Below are positions 23,714-35,173 of a stretch of DNA of 64,000 bases, piece by piece. Every line of letters begins with the position of its first letter. The first letter of the stretch is position 1. The notes under the pieces were generated by a model. The model was not told where the DNA came from and made no database searches. It was given only the letters and a program-made list of their open reading frames with translations. The stretch is from Raphanus sativus. Lineage: Eukaryota > Streptophyta > Magnoliopsida > Brassicales > Brassicaceae. The translations under genes and the position numbers were made by a program. The stretch lies in the NCBI RefSeq assembly GCF_000801105.2, contig NC_079514.1:24282293-24346292 (forward strand), given 5' to 3'.

Positions 23714-24038
23714 AACACACCGAAGACGGGAACGATGGAGAGTTTGAAGTTTTTGGTGTCATCACCATACATAAGGGATCTTGCTTCTTTAGTGGTCGCA
23801 TATGGTATAAGTATCAACGTTGTGGAAGTCACTTGGAATGATTTTGTGAGTTATCGTCACTGCGTGTTTAGCTGCAGCTAAGTCACTCGAGGGACTGTTC
23901 AATGCTTTGCGATCTGAAGAAGAGCTCGAGAAGGAAATGGAGAGAGGGGTCAAGATCCCAGTTGTGTCTCAAGATGAAGGTTCCCTAGGAGAGTCTTCAA
24001 GCAGTTCACCTGAGAAACCTGCTCCCACCAACACATAG
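23714..24038 (+). pseudogene. Captured plastid ATP/ADP translocase (NTT) fragment with internal deletion
   Basis: After an acceptor (TTTTACAG at 23706-23713), the frame reads KTGTMESLKFLVSS, then YIRDLASLVVAYGISINVVEVTW, a transmembrane segment of plastidic nucleotide transporters. Near 23850 it jumps to VIVTACLAAAKSLEG, then SEEELEKEMERGVKIPVVSQ and a Ser/Pro-rich tail ending at TAG 24036-24038, which is the C-terminus of NTT1/NTT2. The middle of the carrier is deleted, so the transporter cannot function. The junction with the BIK1 exons lies in intron-like sequence (23646-23713), so splicing could fuse the two in a transcript. Confidence 0.8.
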
Positions 24039-25987
24039 AAGGGGGCTTTTGTTATTTGTTTTTTAGGGAAAGGAATAAAGGAAGATTTTGTCAAAAAATA
24101 AGATTTTGAGAGTAAGAAAAGAAGGCAAAGCTCTCAAACAATCTCTCTTTTGCACCACCACCTACCACTCTTTTTTTGTTTGTAGTTTTTAAAACATTAT
24201 TTTAAGTTCAATTTGATCTTACGTTTTAAGTTACTTCCATGGTAAACTTGTGTTGTGTATTGTTTGAAATCATAACATTTAATAAGCTAAGATCCAGTTC
24301 CAGTCACAACGCTTTCATGGTACACTCTGATTCAAAGATAATTGATAATTGTATCATGAATGAGACTGAGATGAAAGGGATAATTCTGTGGGCATAAACC
24401 ATGAAGGGCCTAGAATAGCTTTAACTTTGCTGGGCAACATCAGTCGAATCTAGAGAGGGTCCCAACGTAATTTTAAATTTATGAAGGATGGTGCAAATAA
24501 TTTATTTTGATGGTTGATTGTTTATTAATAATTTATAATATATTAATAGTTGATGGTTGTTCTAAGTTAGTACAAGAGTCATGATTATTTTTGGATATGC
24601 GGCTCCTGAGGTACATTCTACCAAGTCTCATATACCAAACTGGTTTCATTGTGAATTTCCAGGAGTAACCGAAAAAGCAACCATGTATGATTCAGTATGT
24701 TTGTGTGACTCTCGGAATGGGGTGCTTGCAGATTCTTGAGAAAGAGTGGGCTTGCTAAATAGCATTTTGATAAAAAAATGGAGATGAGTCACCCTTTACA
24801 AAGCCAAGATGCAAATATATGGAGAAATGGAGATTTTATTTCTCCTTTTTTTTTACAGGAAAGATTAACTTTTTCCTTAATGTATTTTAAATTTTAAATT
24901 TTAAAATTTATATTACCACTAAGAAGAAACTATTTATATTTAAGTTAACATTTAAAAATGTATATTTTACTCTCAATTCAAGTACACTAACTTCCATTAT
25001 TTTTAACTTTATTATTTTTATAGACACATAGTTAACCAAAACAAAGAGGCAAGAGAGAGTATGCTAGGCACCACGCATTTACGTCAGTATATTTTGAAGA
25101 AAAAACTACATTAGCCTTACACTAATCACAGCGTTAATACCATAAAAATAATAAAAAAGTTAAAATGCAGACGTCTAAAGTATTGAAAAGATGATCAACG
25201 AGTATAATTAAGCAAGTGGTCAAACCGAAAAAATAACTAACATATTGTATGCTTTTATCTCTAAACTGTATTCAATTATCCAACATTTCTAGCTAATAAA
25301 ATTTTCATCGACAATAAAACTTGGACTATGAAAACACTACAGAGCAATATGTAAAAAAGTAATAGCCAAAGTAAATTAATTTATCTAATGCATAGCATTT
25401 AACTTATGTTACACTACTATTTTGGTATTATATATATAACAAAGTACGTAATGGACACCGCTTATATAAGACAAGCATTAACTTCTGCTTCAACTTTTGT
25501 ATTGACAAACTGGTAGACCGCATAAAAATCAATACGGTTATGCTTTCACTAATCAAATAAATGCAAAGCCAGAAAATAAAATAATTAAAATAGATAATAT
25601 GATAACAAATGTTTCACATTTTTAAAAATTAACTACTTCAATATAAAATTAATTCTTAACGATAAACTTAACATATATGCTTAAATAGTCTAACAAAATA
25701 TATAATATAAGACAATTCGATAACAAACAAAAATAACAGAATGAAAGTAGATAACTTATACTAAAACAAACAGACTAAAATATCTATATCCACATAATAA
25801 AAAATACTACATAATTTCATTAATAACCTCTACAATCCTAATTAAGTCCAAGAAAATTGATTTGAGTCTTTTACAACAAAAAATTCAACAGAAAAGAAAA
25901 TAATACAAAATAACACTCCATACATAACTTACATAAATCATTTAAAGTAAACACAAATACTATAATAAGATATAATAGAAAAAATTT
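24039..25987. other. AT-rich 3' part of the chimeric Helitron
   Basis: Begins with what looks like the captured NTT 3'UTR (to about 24200), then AT-rich DNA without a supported gene to the terminal hairpin at 25988. Nothing else recognised. Confidence 0.5.
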
Positions 25988-26109
25988 CGCGCGAAGCGCG
26001 GACTTGCCCTAGTAATATAAAGTTTAGTCTTCGACGTTTGGCTAATTCTCTCTCGGTCCGTGCTAAGATCGATCTTAAATCGATTACAGGTCCTCTTCTT
26101 GTTTAAGCC

Positions 26110-26169
26110 ATGGCTAATCGCTACGATCCGAATCCATTCGCTGAGGAAGAAGAAGTCAATCCTTTCGCT
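26110..26169 (+). pseudogene. Isolated first exon of a SCAMP gene
   Basis: ATG 26110 encodes MANRYDPNPFAEEEEVNPFA (20 codons) followed by a GT donor (GTAAGC). DPNPF and NPF repeats in an acidic context are the N-terminal cytosolic endocytic motifs of plant secretory carrier-associated membrane proteins. The upstream sequence from 26013 looks like its 5'UTR. No later SCAMP exon (four-span membrane domain) is found in the next kilobase, so the gene is truncated. The Helitron 3' end lies 97 bp upstream, so the fragment is either the site that Helitron hit or part of an older rearrangement. Confidence 0.72.
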
Positions 26170-26267
26170 GTAAGCTTTTGATTAACTCTCCAATCTTGAT
26201 TTCTGAGAGATCGTAACTCAAATTTATTGTTCATGTTTGTAGTTTTTCTTTCATTTAATCAAGGGGT

Positions 26268-26292
26268 GGGGGGGGGGGGGGGGGGGGGGGGG
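26268..26292 (+). repeat. Poly-G homopolymer (25 nt)
   Basis: An unbroken run of G inside what would be intron 1 of the SCAMP fragment, preceded by GGGGT. It may be an assembly-sensitive homopolymer. Confidence 0.9.
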
Positions 26293-27283
26293 TTTGTGAT
26301 GTTTCAATGTTTCATGCTGATTTTGTAAGAAAAAACAAAATCAATTTTTTCTTTATACTTTGACATGTAAATCTGTGTTTGTTCAAAAAAGCCAGAGTTA
26401 GATACCTACACCGTTCTGGAAATCATTCATGGATTATTCAATCTTTGTAAGAACCACCCATCTATCTAATATTCCACATTGTTAGTATTTTCTGTATTTT
26501 TGTTTCTATAATCTTATAGCTTTAACATAGATTCTTTAATTTACTAAAATGTTAATTAGTCAGAGAAGTACAACAAATAAGATTCTAAATTAATATTAGA
26601 TATATGCATATCTTGTTTTACTTTTTATCTTTGTCCATTGACTTTTTGGTTTTTTTTTAACATCTTTGTCCATTGATAAATGCATATCTTTGTAATTTCA
26701 TAATGCAATTAAACGAAATAACAAAATCAATTGTATATAAGTCGCAGATAAACAAATTTAAGAGTGATTTACATACCAAGTCACATTTTGAGTTTATGTT
26801 ACACTAGAGGTCACATATTACTCTTCAGACACTTTCTTTAATAGGTCACATATTAATCCTCGAGATCCATAGGTCGGTGATAACTGATATGTGTTTAGAT
26901 CATTAAAGAAAGAGAACTGTGTGTGTCAGAGACTCAAAAGACCAGTGTTTTACTTTCTTCTTTATTCCTCTGTGATGGTGGTAGGAATCCTAAGATGCCG
27001 TGTGAGACCAAACCGACAAAGGAACAACTTGTTGCCACGTCAGCACGTTGATTCTTTCACCGACTCGGAGTTCGCCATGTATCTTCCTAACGGCTAGTTT
27101 TTGTTAGCCGTCTTTTGGTCACCACAAGAAAGGAAGGGGGAAGGAAGGTAAACAAATTTAAAAATTAAACAAATAAAAATTGAAGATATTTTCGTCCAAG
27201 GAAGTTTCGGGTGTTCTCTTTCTACAAAATAAATTAATTTGACTAAAAAGTAAAAAGAGATAGTTCTAGCCTCAAGTGTTTAC
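26293..27283. other. Intergenic DNA upstream of FBS1
   Basis: AT-rich, no TE termini seen. The open frame 26891-27097 (+, 68 codons) has no recognisable similarity. A CACGTCAGCACG segment near 27036 could contribute ACGT-type cis elements to FBS1 but is unproven. Confidence 0.4.
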
Positions 27284-27290
27284 TATATAA
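27284..27290 (+). promoter_or_regulatory. Probable TATA box of FBS1
   Basis: TATATAA at 27284-27290 is 239 bp before the start codon. A leader intron is plausible: a donor after GTATAG near 27420 and an acceptor GATGCAG just before 27512, leaving a short 5'UTR before ATG 27529. Confidence 0.55.
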
Positions 27291-27528
27291 GTACAGACAA
27301 GTGACCTAATCTCCTTGTCACAACTCAAACAAGAAAAATCACTAATTTTTCTCAGCTTCTTCGTTCATTAAACATACTTGGAGACATTTTGAGCATATAT
27401 CAAGAAATCTCACTGTGTATAGGTTCGTTTCTTGGTTTATTCAGTTCTCCTGTTTCTGGAGTCTCTTAAATTCGAAGAAGATCTGATTTTTATTTTTGTT
27501 TTCTGATGCAGATACCGTGAAGTAGAAA

Positions 27529-28662
27529 ATGGCATTGGGAAAGAAGAGAATCGTTGCCCAGAAATCGAACTTGAAGCATCGTCGTGGTGTGGAAGAAAGA
27601 GGATTAGGGTTAGAGTTAGAGTTGGCTCAGTACAAGAAAGGTTTTGGGATGAAGAGGACTCTGGTTTCAGACACTGGTGATTCGATTTTCACTTCACCAG
27701 TCAGGAAAATCTCATCGAAGAAGCTTTCGTCTGCAAGTTGTCAAAGTGGAGAGCTTGAAGATCTTCATCTAGATATTCTGGTTAGTTTCATCTCTAACTC
27801 TTTCTCTTTGTTGTTCTGAGATTCAAAATCGTACTGGAATTGAGAGTGTTTGTTATTTTCATCACATTTTGATTCATGGGTTTTATTCCTGAGTTGATAT
27901 TTTATTAGGATTTACAGAGTATTATCAAATTGAGTTGAAAGTTTTGTTTTTTTTAGATCCAAAATCTTATTGGCGCAACAGGAAAATTTTCAAAATTTTA
28001 TTGTTGATTTCATCACAAATTCTCTTTTTTTTATTTATTATTATTTTTATAATATCTGTTAGCAGTTGGATGTTAATTTACTGAGCTGAAAATCGAAATG
28101 TTAAAATCTCTGGATTTATCCTTTTATGATCCCTGGATTCTTTAAAGTTAGTTGGGATTTGATAGTAGTATCAGTTTAATTGAGCTGAAACTGAACCTAA
28201 TCTCGTTGTTTGAGGGTCAAATTATAATTTCTATATCTGGAGAAATTCTGTTTCTATATGAGGTTTGACGTTAAAAATTGACCATTTTTTACAGGTGAGA
28301 ATCATATGTGGCGTCGAGCATGAAGACTTGAAACAACTGTTTCATGTTTCAAAAACAGTAAGAGAAGCTGTAAGTAAAATTTTGATCATTAGTATTACTT
28401 CACGGTACAACATTTAATTGATGTTAATCTAATTTGTACGTGTTTTTATTTACAGACATTAATCGCAAAGCAGTTACATTTCGCGTATAGTACACCTCGG
28501 AAAACCTCTGTTTTTCAACATAGCAAATTCGGTTTAGATAAACCGTTTGGTTTAGGTGATGGCTATGCTTATGAGATAGAAGCCCCGGGAGCCCCATTGC
28601 AGAAAAGGTACCGTTTCCGTAACAAGGACGATTCTGGAGTCTCAGTGGCTTTATTCAAGTAA
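27529..28662 (+). CDS. FBS1: FBS1-like stress-induced F-box protein, 177 aa, three exons
   Basis: Exons 27529-27780, 28295-28369 and 28456-28662 join in frame (252+75+207 nt, 177 residues). Donors are GTTAGT and GTAAGT; acceptors are TTTACAG and TTTACAG. The protein starts MALGKKRIV and ends DDSGVSVALFK, matching Arabidopsis At1g61340 (FBS1) in layout and termini. The short F-box lies at about residues 75-118 (ELEDLHLDIL, then VRIICGVEHEDLKQLFHVSK). Residues 25-31 form a Leu-rich LGLELEL stretch. The C-terminal block with STPRKTSVF and APGAPLQKRYR is the conserved FBS tail. Known FBS proteins join SCF E3 ligases through SKP1/ASK, bind 14-3-3 proteins, and are induced by stress. The function here is inferred from that family. 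All splice sites and the frame are intact. Confidence 0.93.
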
Positions 28663-28700
28663 TCAAACAGCTTGGTTTGAGGCTAATACCAATCTACTTG

Positions 28701-28729
28701 GTTTCTTCAAGATTCTTGATTGAAGAAAC
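28701..28729 (+). other. Perfect 10-bp stem hairpin in the FBS1 3'UTR
   Basis: GTTTCTTCAA (28701-28710) is followed by a 9-nt loop and its exact complement TTGAAGAAAC (28720-28729), 38 bp past the stop. It may fold in the mRNA; no function is assigned. Confidence 0.6.
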
Positions 28730-30238
28730 AGTATTATAAGTTATGTTCGTAAGTTTTGGTTTGGATAGGTCTCTGTAAATTGTTGTTAGATAAAAAGAAA
28801 GATAGGGTTTTGGAGAGGCTAGCTTGTTTAGAAGGTCAGAAATGTTTTTGTTATGTAAGGTAAATATAGTATATTTGGATTTATTTATGAAGTTGTAAAA
28901 TATATATAGTAAGCAACATAGCATATTTGCAATATTTTTTATTGCAATTTAATGGTATTAGTGCAACAAAATGTATATAATTATTCTGGTATAATTATGA
29001 GTTACAACGCAGTTATGCAACTTGAATTGTTACAAAATTGCCGATATAGAAAATATAGCGAATGTTGGTACAACTGTTTTAATAAATATTTTTAAATAAT
29101 AGATTTAGAGCAAATTTATAAATTTGCCTCATCTTTTCTCTAAATTTTTATAGTTTGAATAGGAATAACTAAACCATACCATATTAGACCGAAACAAAAT
29201 ACAATTCATGACATACAAATTTATAAATTTCAAGAATCTGAAATTTTAAAATTATAGTGTATGTGTTTGAATCTATATTATATTTCCTGTGTTTGGTATG
29301 CAAATTTTTTTTTTTCTAAAACATATAGCAACCACAAAAACATATTAACTATTGTCACATTTTTTTTGCCAAATATTGTTTTTATATATCTTTTGCAGTT
29401 TTATAATGCTTCAAACCGTTGAATGTTTCTTGCAAAATTTGCAAGATATTAGTTTATCTTGCAAAATATTGCATTTTAATAATGAAAATATGTCTCATAT
29501 TTTTTTGTCAATTTATTGGTTTTCATTAATCTTTGATACAAATTGGGGCAGAAAATAAAATGCCTGATAGCCAAAAATACAATTATTCCATTAGAAAAAC
29601 GGTAAAAAACAAGATATAAACTCTGCCACGTGAAAGCTTCTAGGTCTTCATAAGACACGTGTGCGACGCTTTTCTGTCTTCTTCATCTCATCGCCATGTT
29701 TTGCCCTTATTTCAAAAGCTTCAAGCTTCTCTTTCCAACACCAATTTGATGTTTCACTCTCGAAACCACCTATGCTGCACAGATCTATTTCTCCTCATTA
29801 AATGTGATGATGTAGCGGAAGTTATGATAACACAATAAATCCTATTTAGTCTAAGAATACCTAGGATCAAAGACTTTTTGATTTGCTGAGAACTTTCGAG
29901 TTCTTGCCATAACAAAGAAGGAATGAAAATATTAATATCAATAATCTGAATACAACTCTACATAAAACACATATTTATATGAAACTGAATAATAATAAAC
30001 TATTAAAAATTTATAAGATAATTCTAACTAATTAAGATAAATATCAAAATAAATAGCAATCTATATAATTAAGATAATTGGAATATATCCAAATATCTAT
30101 TTGCACCATGTGATGAACTCCAAGACGCTTCATCAGAACACTCGGACAAAGCAAGATTTGACGCTTTATCTTAATTATTCCAATATATAATTAAGATAAT
30201 TGGAATAATAAAACTATTCTTTTTTCAATTTCAAACCA
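28730..30238. other. FBS1 downstream spacer
   Basis: AT-rich DNA. Two CACGTG/ACACGTG G-box-like sites lie near 29628 and 29655 without an adjacent gene. The block CTTCATCAGAACACTCGGAC with flanks at about 30128-30155 is repeated after the copia element at 35171-35198, so a short tandem duplication predates that insertion. AATTAAGATAATTGGAAT and its complement recur at 30030-30210. Confidence 0.45.
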
Positions 30239-30243
30239 GTCTT

Positions 30244-30423
30244 TATTGAGGATATATACCGAAGATATTTCCATATATTCTATTGTAATCTATTATGTTA
30301 ATATACTTGTAATATAGATATGCATATCTTCGGATATTAGGAAACATTGTACGTATATATACTTTGGTCCTTTGACCTAGATCAATACAAGAAAACCATT
30401 ACCCTATTCTAGGTTTCTTGACA
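30244..30423 (+). repeat. 5' LTR of copia element 2
   Basis: Begins TATTGAGGATATATACC and ends TTTCTTGACA. Includes a plausible TATA region (TATATATAC near 30354). Confidence 0.95.
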
Positions 30424-30435
30424 TGGTATCAGAGC
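30424..30435 (+). other. Primer-binding site (initiator-Met tRNA type)
   Basis: TGGTATCAGAGC immediately follows the LTR. It is complementary to the 3' end of the initiator Met tRNA, the usual copia primer. Confidence 0.93.
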
Positions 30436-30501
30436 TTTAACACAAATACTTAGCTTTGGTTTTACTTAAATTTTTCGTTATCTTCTCTTTGATTTGAAGC
30501 T

Positions 30502-33500
30502 ATGGGAAGCAACGATGGTGACGACTTCACTAAAGAGTCTTCTGTGAAAACCTTTTCTTCACAGTCTCGAATTGAGGTCCGACGGCGTACTATATTGCCG
30601 TATGATCTGTCTTCAAGTGATAATCCCGGGTCGGTGATATCTCAACCATTACTCAAAGGCTCTAACTACAATGAGTGGGCTACAAATTTGAGGATGGCGC
30701 TGAAGGCACGAAAGAAGTTTGGGTTCGTTGACGGCACACTTCCACAGCCGGATCAAGACTCTGACGATCTCGATGATTGGTGGACCAAAAATGCTTTGGT
30801 CCTATCTTGGATTAAACTGACCATTACTGAATCTGTCCGCTCGAATCTCTCTCACCTTGAAATCGCAAGCGATTATTGGGATTATATACGAAGGATATAC
30901 TCTGTTAACAATGGACAGAGAGTTCAACGTATTAAGGCTGAGCTTGCGACTTGTCGGCAGCATGGATTATCTATCGAACTTATTATGGAAAGTTGATGAA
31001 ATTATGGACGGCGTTGGCAGAGCATCGCATTACGAAGAACTATGGCTGCCCTAGTGGCATTGATCTGGAGAAAGAAAGGGAGGAAGATAAGCTACATGAG
31101 AAAGGGCTTGGCGAATCTTTATGCGGTTCGGTCAAATCAAATCTTCTTGCTCGCGACCCTCTCCCTTCTCTAGATGTTGCGTACAGTGCTCTGCTTCAAG
31201 ACGAAGATTCTAAACATACGACTAGAATAATGGATGAGAAGATTGAAACGGCAGCTCATGCGGTTCGTGCGAATCAGAGCTTCGGGTCTTCTTGATCCTC
31301 GGGAACTTACATCTCCAAAGAGGAAAGGATGAAACTTCAGTGCTCTAGCTGTAACCGTAAAGGGCACATTGCGTCAAACTGCTTCCGAACTCTTGATCCT
31401 GAATGGTGGGGTGACAGACCTCGTGGGCTATTATCATCAGGCGCAGGACGTGGATCTTCCTCGGGGTCTACTCGTCCACAGTCTACTGAACCAGCTCGAG
31501 CGAATGCAACCTCCCATGGCTCGGCGCAACACTTTGCCAACACGATCACTTCTTCAGATCGCATTGGCCTTACTGGTCTTAACGATGAACAGTGGAAAAC
31601 ACTGGTGACCATGTTGAACGAACGCAAGACGCCACCGAATATGCTAAGCGGTACGTCTCTTACTTTTTCTTGGATAATTGATTCAGGGGCTACAAATCAT
31701 ATGACTGGTGCACTTGCCTCTCTTACTGATATACGAGATACAGCCTCGTTACCTGTCAAATTACCTGATGGCAGAATTGCACTTGCTACACAGCAAGGAA
31801 CCGCGGTTTTGAGTTCTAACCTTACGATTCAGAATGTGTTGTTTGTCAATGGACTACACTGTCATTTGATCTATGTTTCTCAGCTAGCTCGACAGAAAAA
31901 GTGTATTTTTCAGATTACTGACAAACTTGGACTGATTCAGGACCGCATTACGATGACGCTGATTGGAGTGGCTGAGCAGTCGCAAGGTCTTTATTTTCTG
32001 CGAGGGATGGAGTTTGCAGGCGCAATTCGTCAAGACAAGTTTGTGACTTCAGATGTTTGGCATCATCGCTTAGGACATCCCTCTTCTAAAGTGTTGGATT
32101 TTTTTACCTATTTCTATTGATAGTGTTTCTCAAAATAAGGTGTGTGAGATTTGTATCCGCGCCAAACAGACAAGATGTTCTTTTCCAAAGATTTCTAATA
32201 AAACTAAGGCTTTATTTGAGATGGTGCATTGCGATTTGTGGGGACCCTATAGAACTCCAGCAAGATCTGGTGCTCGATATTTTTTGACTCTTGTTGACGA
32301 TTACTCTCGTAGTGTGTGGCTATACCTATTACCGAATAAGACTGAAGTATCAAAGACTATTCAAAACTTCATCTCTATGGTTCACAATCAGTTTCATAAG
32401 GACATACAAAGACTCCGTAGTGATAATGGAACTGAATTCATGTGTATGACACAGTATCTTCGAGAGAAAGGCATTATAAATGAAACGTCTTGTGCAGGAA
32501 CGCCTCAGCAAAATGGTCGAGCTGAACGAAAGCATCGTCATATTTTGAACGTCGCGAAGCTTTGCGGTTCCAAGCTTTCCTTCCAATCACTTTTTGGGTT
32601 TAGAATGCATCATGACTGCAGCATATCTGATTAATAGAACTCCGACGCCCTTACTTGATGGCAAGACAACATATGAACTCCTTTATAAAAATCCGCCTCC
32701 ATTGAGTCATCTTCGAGTCTTTGGCTCCCTATGTTATGCACATAATCAGCATCATAAGGGAGACAAATTTGCTTCTCGAAGCATCAAAGGAGTGTTTCTT
32801 GGCTACCCTCATGGACAGAAAGGTTGGCATATTTACAACTGCGACACTGGAAATTTTTTTACTAGCCGAAATGTTGTATCTTGCGAGTCAGAATTTCCGT
32901 ACGCAATGGCTGCTTCTGTCATTCCTATTGAAGCTCCGATTATCACAGAGGTATCACTCCCTCCCGAGGAATTACAACTTCCGCTTGATCCTGTCTCTGA
33001 CCCTGTCTCTGAGTCCAAACCAGATATAACTCCTGAGGTCCCTATCTCTGAGTCTCCAGAGTCTGCTTTGGATCCAGTACCTACTACAGAATCTGAAATC
33101 GAACATTGTCCCTCACCAGAGTCAGCATCTCCGACTACCGATTCAGTTAACATTAACACACCTACTACGGAAACAGAGACATCTTCGACTCCACATGTCT
33201 CTTTGCCACAAACTGAAACTGAAACAGAAACAGAACCATCTCCTTTGCCTCCTCCGATCCAGGAATTTGGACGTGGACTTAGGACCAAGAATATACCAAC
33301 TAAGCTCCATGATTATGTTTTGAACACTATTATACCGGTTGCTGCATCTTATACTAAAACTCCTTACTCACTTGAGTTTTATGTTGACTGCTCGCGTTTC
33401 TCTGAGGGCCATCGACATTTTCTTGCTGCAATCACGTCCATGATTGAGCCAACATCCTATCGCCAAGCAATACTTGATAAGCTTTGGCGTGATTCTATTC

Positions 33501-34982
33501 AAGACGAGTACGTCGCTCTTGAAGACAATGAAACTTGGATTGTTGTTGACTTACCTCCAGGAAAACATGCTCTCAGTTGCAAATGGGTTTTCAAATTCAA
33601 GTTCCGAGCTGATGGTACTTTGGAACGACGAAAATCACGTCTAGTTGTTTGTGGAAACAGTTAAGTTGAGGGTGAGGACTATGAAGAAGCATTTGCACCA
33701 GTTGCAAATATGACGACGGTGCATACTTTTCTTCAAATTGCGGCATCTCGAAACTGGGAAATTCATCAAATGGACGTACACAATGCCTTCCTCCAAGGTG
33801 ATTTGAAAGAGGAGGTCTACATGCGTCCCCCTCCTGGCTTCCGTGGCTCTGATAAGAACAAAGTGTGTCTTCTGAAAAAGTCGCTTTATGGTTTAAAACA
33901 GGCCCCTCGATGCTGGTTTGAAAAGTTTTCTTCATCACTTATTTCCTATGGGTTTTCTCAGTCCGGCTCTGACTATTCTCTTTTTATATTGGATCGTGGC
34001 ACTGAGTACATTCAAGTGCTAGTATATGTTGATGATTTGGTTGTATCAGCTAGCTCTTCAGCTCTTTTGGAATCCTTTAAGACATATATGAAGACTTGCT
34101 TTCATATGAAAGACCTTGGAGTTTCAAAGTATTTCCTTGGACTGGAATTATCTCGCAGTCCCCTTGGTATTTATCTCTGCCAAAGGAAGTATGCTCTAGG
34201 CATTATTGAAGAAACCGGTTTACTAGCCGCAAAACCTGTTGCATTTCCGGTTGAACAGAATCAGACTCTGTCTCTAGACAAAGGTCCAGATTTCACAGAC
34301 GTTGCTGCGTATAGACGACTTGTTGGCCGATTGATATACTTGGCCGTTACGCGTCCTGATCTTGCTTACTCAGTACATCTTCTTGCACAGTTCATGCAAA
34401 AGCCCAAGGTTGCTCATTGGGATGCTGCTATACGAGTTGTACGATATCTAAAGGGTAACCCCGGACATGGGATCTTACTTCGCACCCATACGGATCTTAC
34501 ACTTGAAGCTTGGTGCGACTCCGATTGGTCTGGCTGCCGTACCACTCGTCGCTAACTTACTGGCTGGTTTATTACTCTAGGAGGCTCTCCTATTTCTTGG
34601 AAAACACAGAAGCAAGACTGTGTTTCACGATCTAGTTGTGAGGCTGAATATCGTGCTATAGCTTACACTGTTCAGGAAATTATGTGGATTCGAAATCTTC
34701 TTCGTACGTTTGGTGTTCACTTTACATCCCCGATTCCATTGCACTGCGATAGTAAATCTGCAAATCTACCTGGCTGCTAACCCAGTGTTTCATGAACGTA
34801 TGAAACATGTTGAGAACGATTGTCATTTCATTCGTGATGAGATTATTAAGGGCACCATTGCGACAAGACATGTCTGTACACATTCTCAACTTGCAGACAT
34901 TTTTACGAAGCCGCTTGGACGCAAGGAATTTGATGTTTTCTTACCCAAGTTGGGAGTTCTTGATGTTCACTCTCCAACTTGA
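30502..34982 (+). pseudogene. copia gag-pol polyprotein, interrupted
   Basis: Open segments: 30502-30996 (gag, with the block LLKGSNYNEWATNLRMALKA), 30951-31295, 31329-32120 (CCHC knuckle CSSCNRKGHIASNC, protease WIIDSGATNHM, pre-integrase HHRLGHPSS), 32140-32634 (integrase core HCDLWGPY, VDDYSR, SDNGTEF, TPQQNGRAERKH), 32594-33664 (integrase C-terminus, Ser/Pro/Thr-Glu-rich linker, start of RT), 33710-34555 (RT with YVDDLV and SLYGLKQAPRCWFEK) and 34710-34982 (RNase H end). Breaks are a frameshift near 30980, stops at about 31293, 32118, 33662 and 34553, and frame changes near 32130, 32600 and 34700. Catalytic motifs of protease (DSG), integrase and RT (YVDD) are intact, so decay is recent. 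It encodes the proteins for reverse transcription and integration but cannot make a single polyprotein. Confidence 0.92.
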
Positions 34983-34988
34983 GGGGGG

Positions 34989-35168
34989 TATTGAGGATAT
35001 ATACCGAAGATATTTTCATATATTCTATTGTAATCTATTATGTTAATATACTTGTAATATAGATTTGCATATCTTCGGATATTAGGACACATTGTACGTA
35101 TATATACTTTGGTCCTTTGACCTAGATCAATACAAGAAAACCATTACCCTATTCTAGGTTTCTTGACA
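34989..35168 (+). repeat. 3' LTR of copia element 2
   Basis: 180 bp, same length as the 5' LTR, with three substitutions between them. Preceded by the purine tract at 34981-34988. Confidence 0.95.
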
Positions 35169-35173
35169 GTCTT

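Larger units (their letters stand above)
21918..26012 (+). mobile_element. Chimeric Helitron carrying RPA, BIK1-like and NTT fragments (4.1 kb)
   Basis: The 5' end TCTAATTATATAAAGTAGAG follows an A. The 3' end CTAG (26009-26012) precedes a T and is preceded by the hairpin CGCGC/GCGCG (25988-25992 and 25996-26000, loop GAA). Contents in order: an RPA-like first exon (22313), BIK1-like kinase exons (22799-23645), plastid ATP/ADP translocase exons (23714-24038), then 1.9 kb of AT-rich filler. All captured pieces share the plus orientation and keep intron sequence. No Rep/helicase is present, so it would need one in trans. Confidence 0.8.
30244..35168 (+). mobile_element. Young Ty1/copia retrotransposon, TSD GTCTT
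   Basis: A 4925-bp element with two 180-bp LTRs (30244-30423, 34989-35168) and a perfect 5-bp duplication GTCTT (30239-30243, 35169-35173). PBS TGGTATCAGAGC (30424-30435) follows the 5' LTR directly; the purine tract GAGGGGGG precedes the 3' LTR. The LTRs differ at three positions that I can find (about 1.7%), so insertion is recent, although pol already has several stops and frameshifts. All copia domains are present in the order gag, PR, INT, RT, RNase H. Confidence 0.95.

Noticed and set aside
26891..27097. 68-codon open frame upstream of FBS1
   Set aside because: No recognisable similarity, no splice or promoter context; length is expected by chance.
29695..29760. Short ATG-initiated frame near two G-box-like sites
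   Set aside because: Stops after about 18 codons with no plausible donor site or similarity.
30424..30435. tRNA-like sequence TGGTATCAGAGC
   Set aside because: It is a primer-binding site complementary to a tRNA 3' end, not a tRNA gene. The same applies to 54303-54315 and 62523-62535.
32833..33288. 151-codon minus-strand frame with Ser/Val/Gly repeats
   Set aside because: Complement of the Pro/Thr/Glu/Ser-rich linker of the copia polyprotein.
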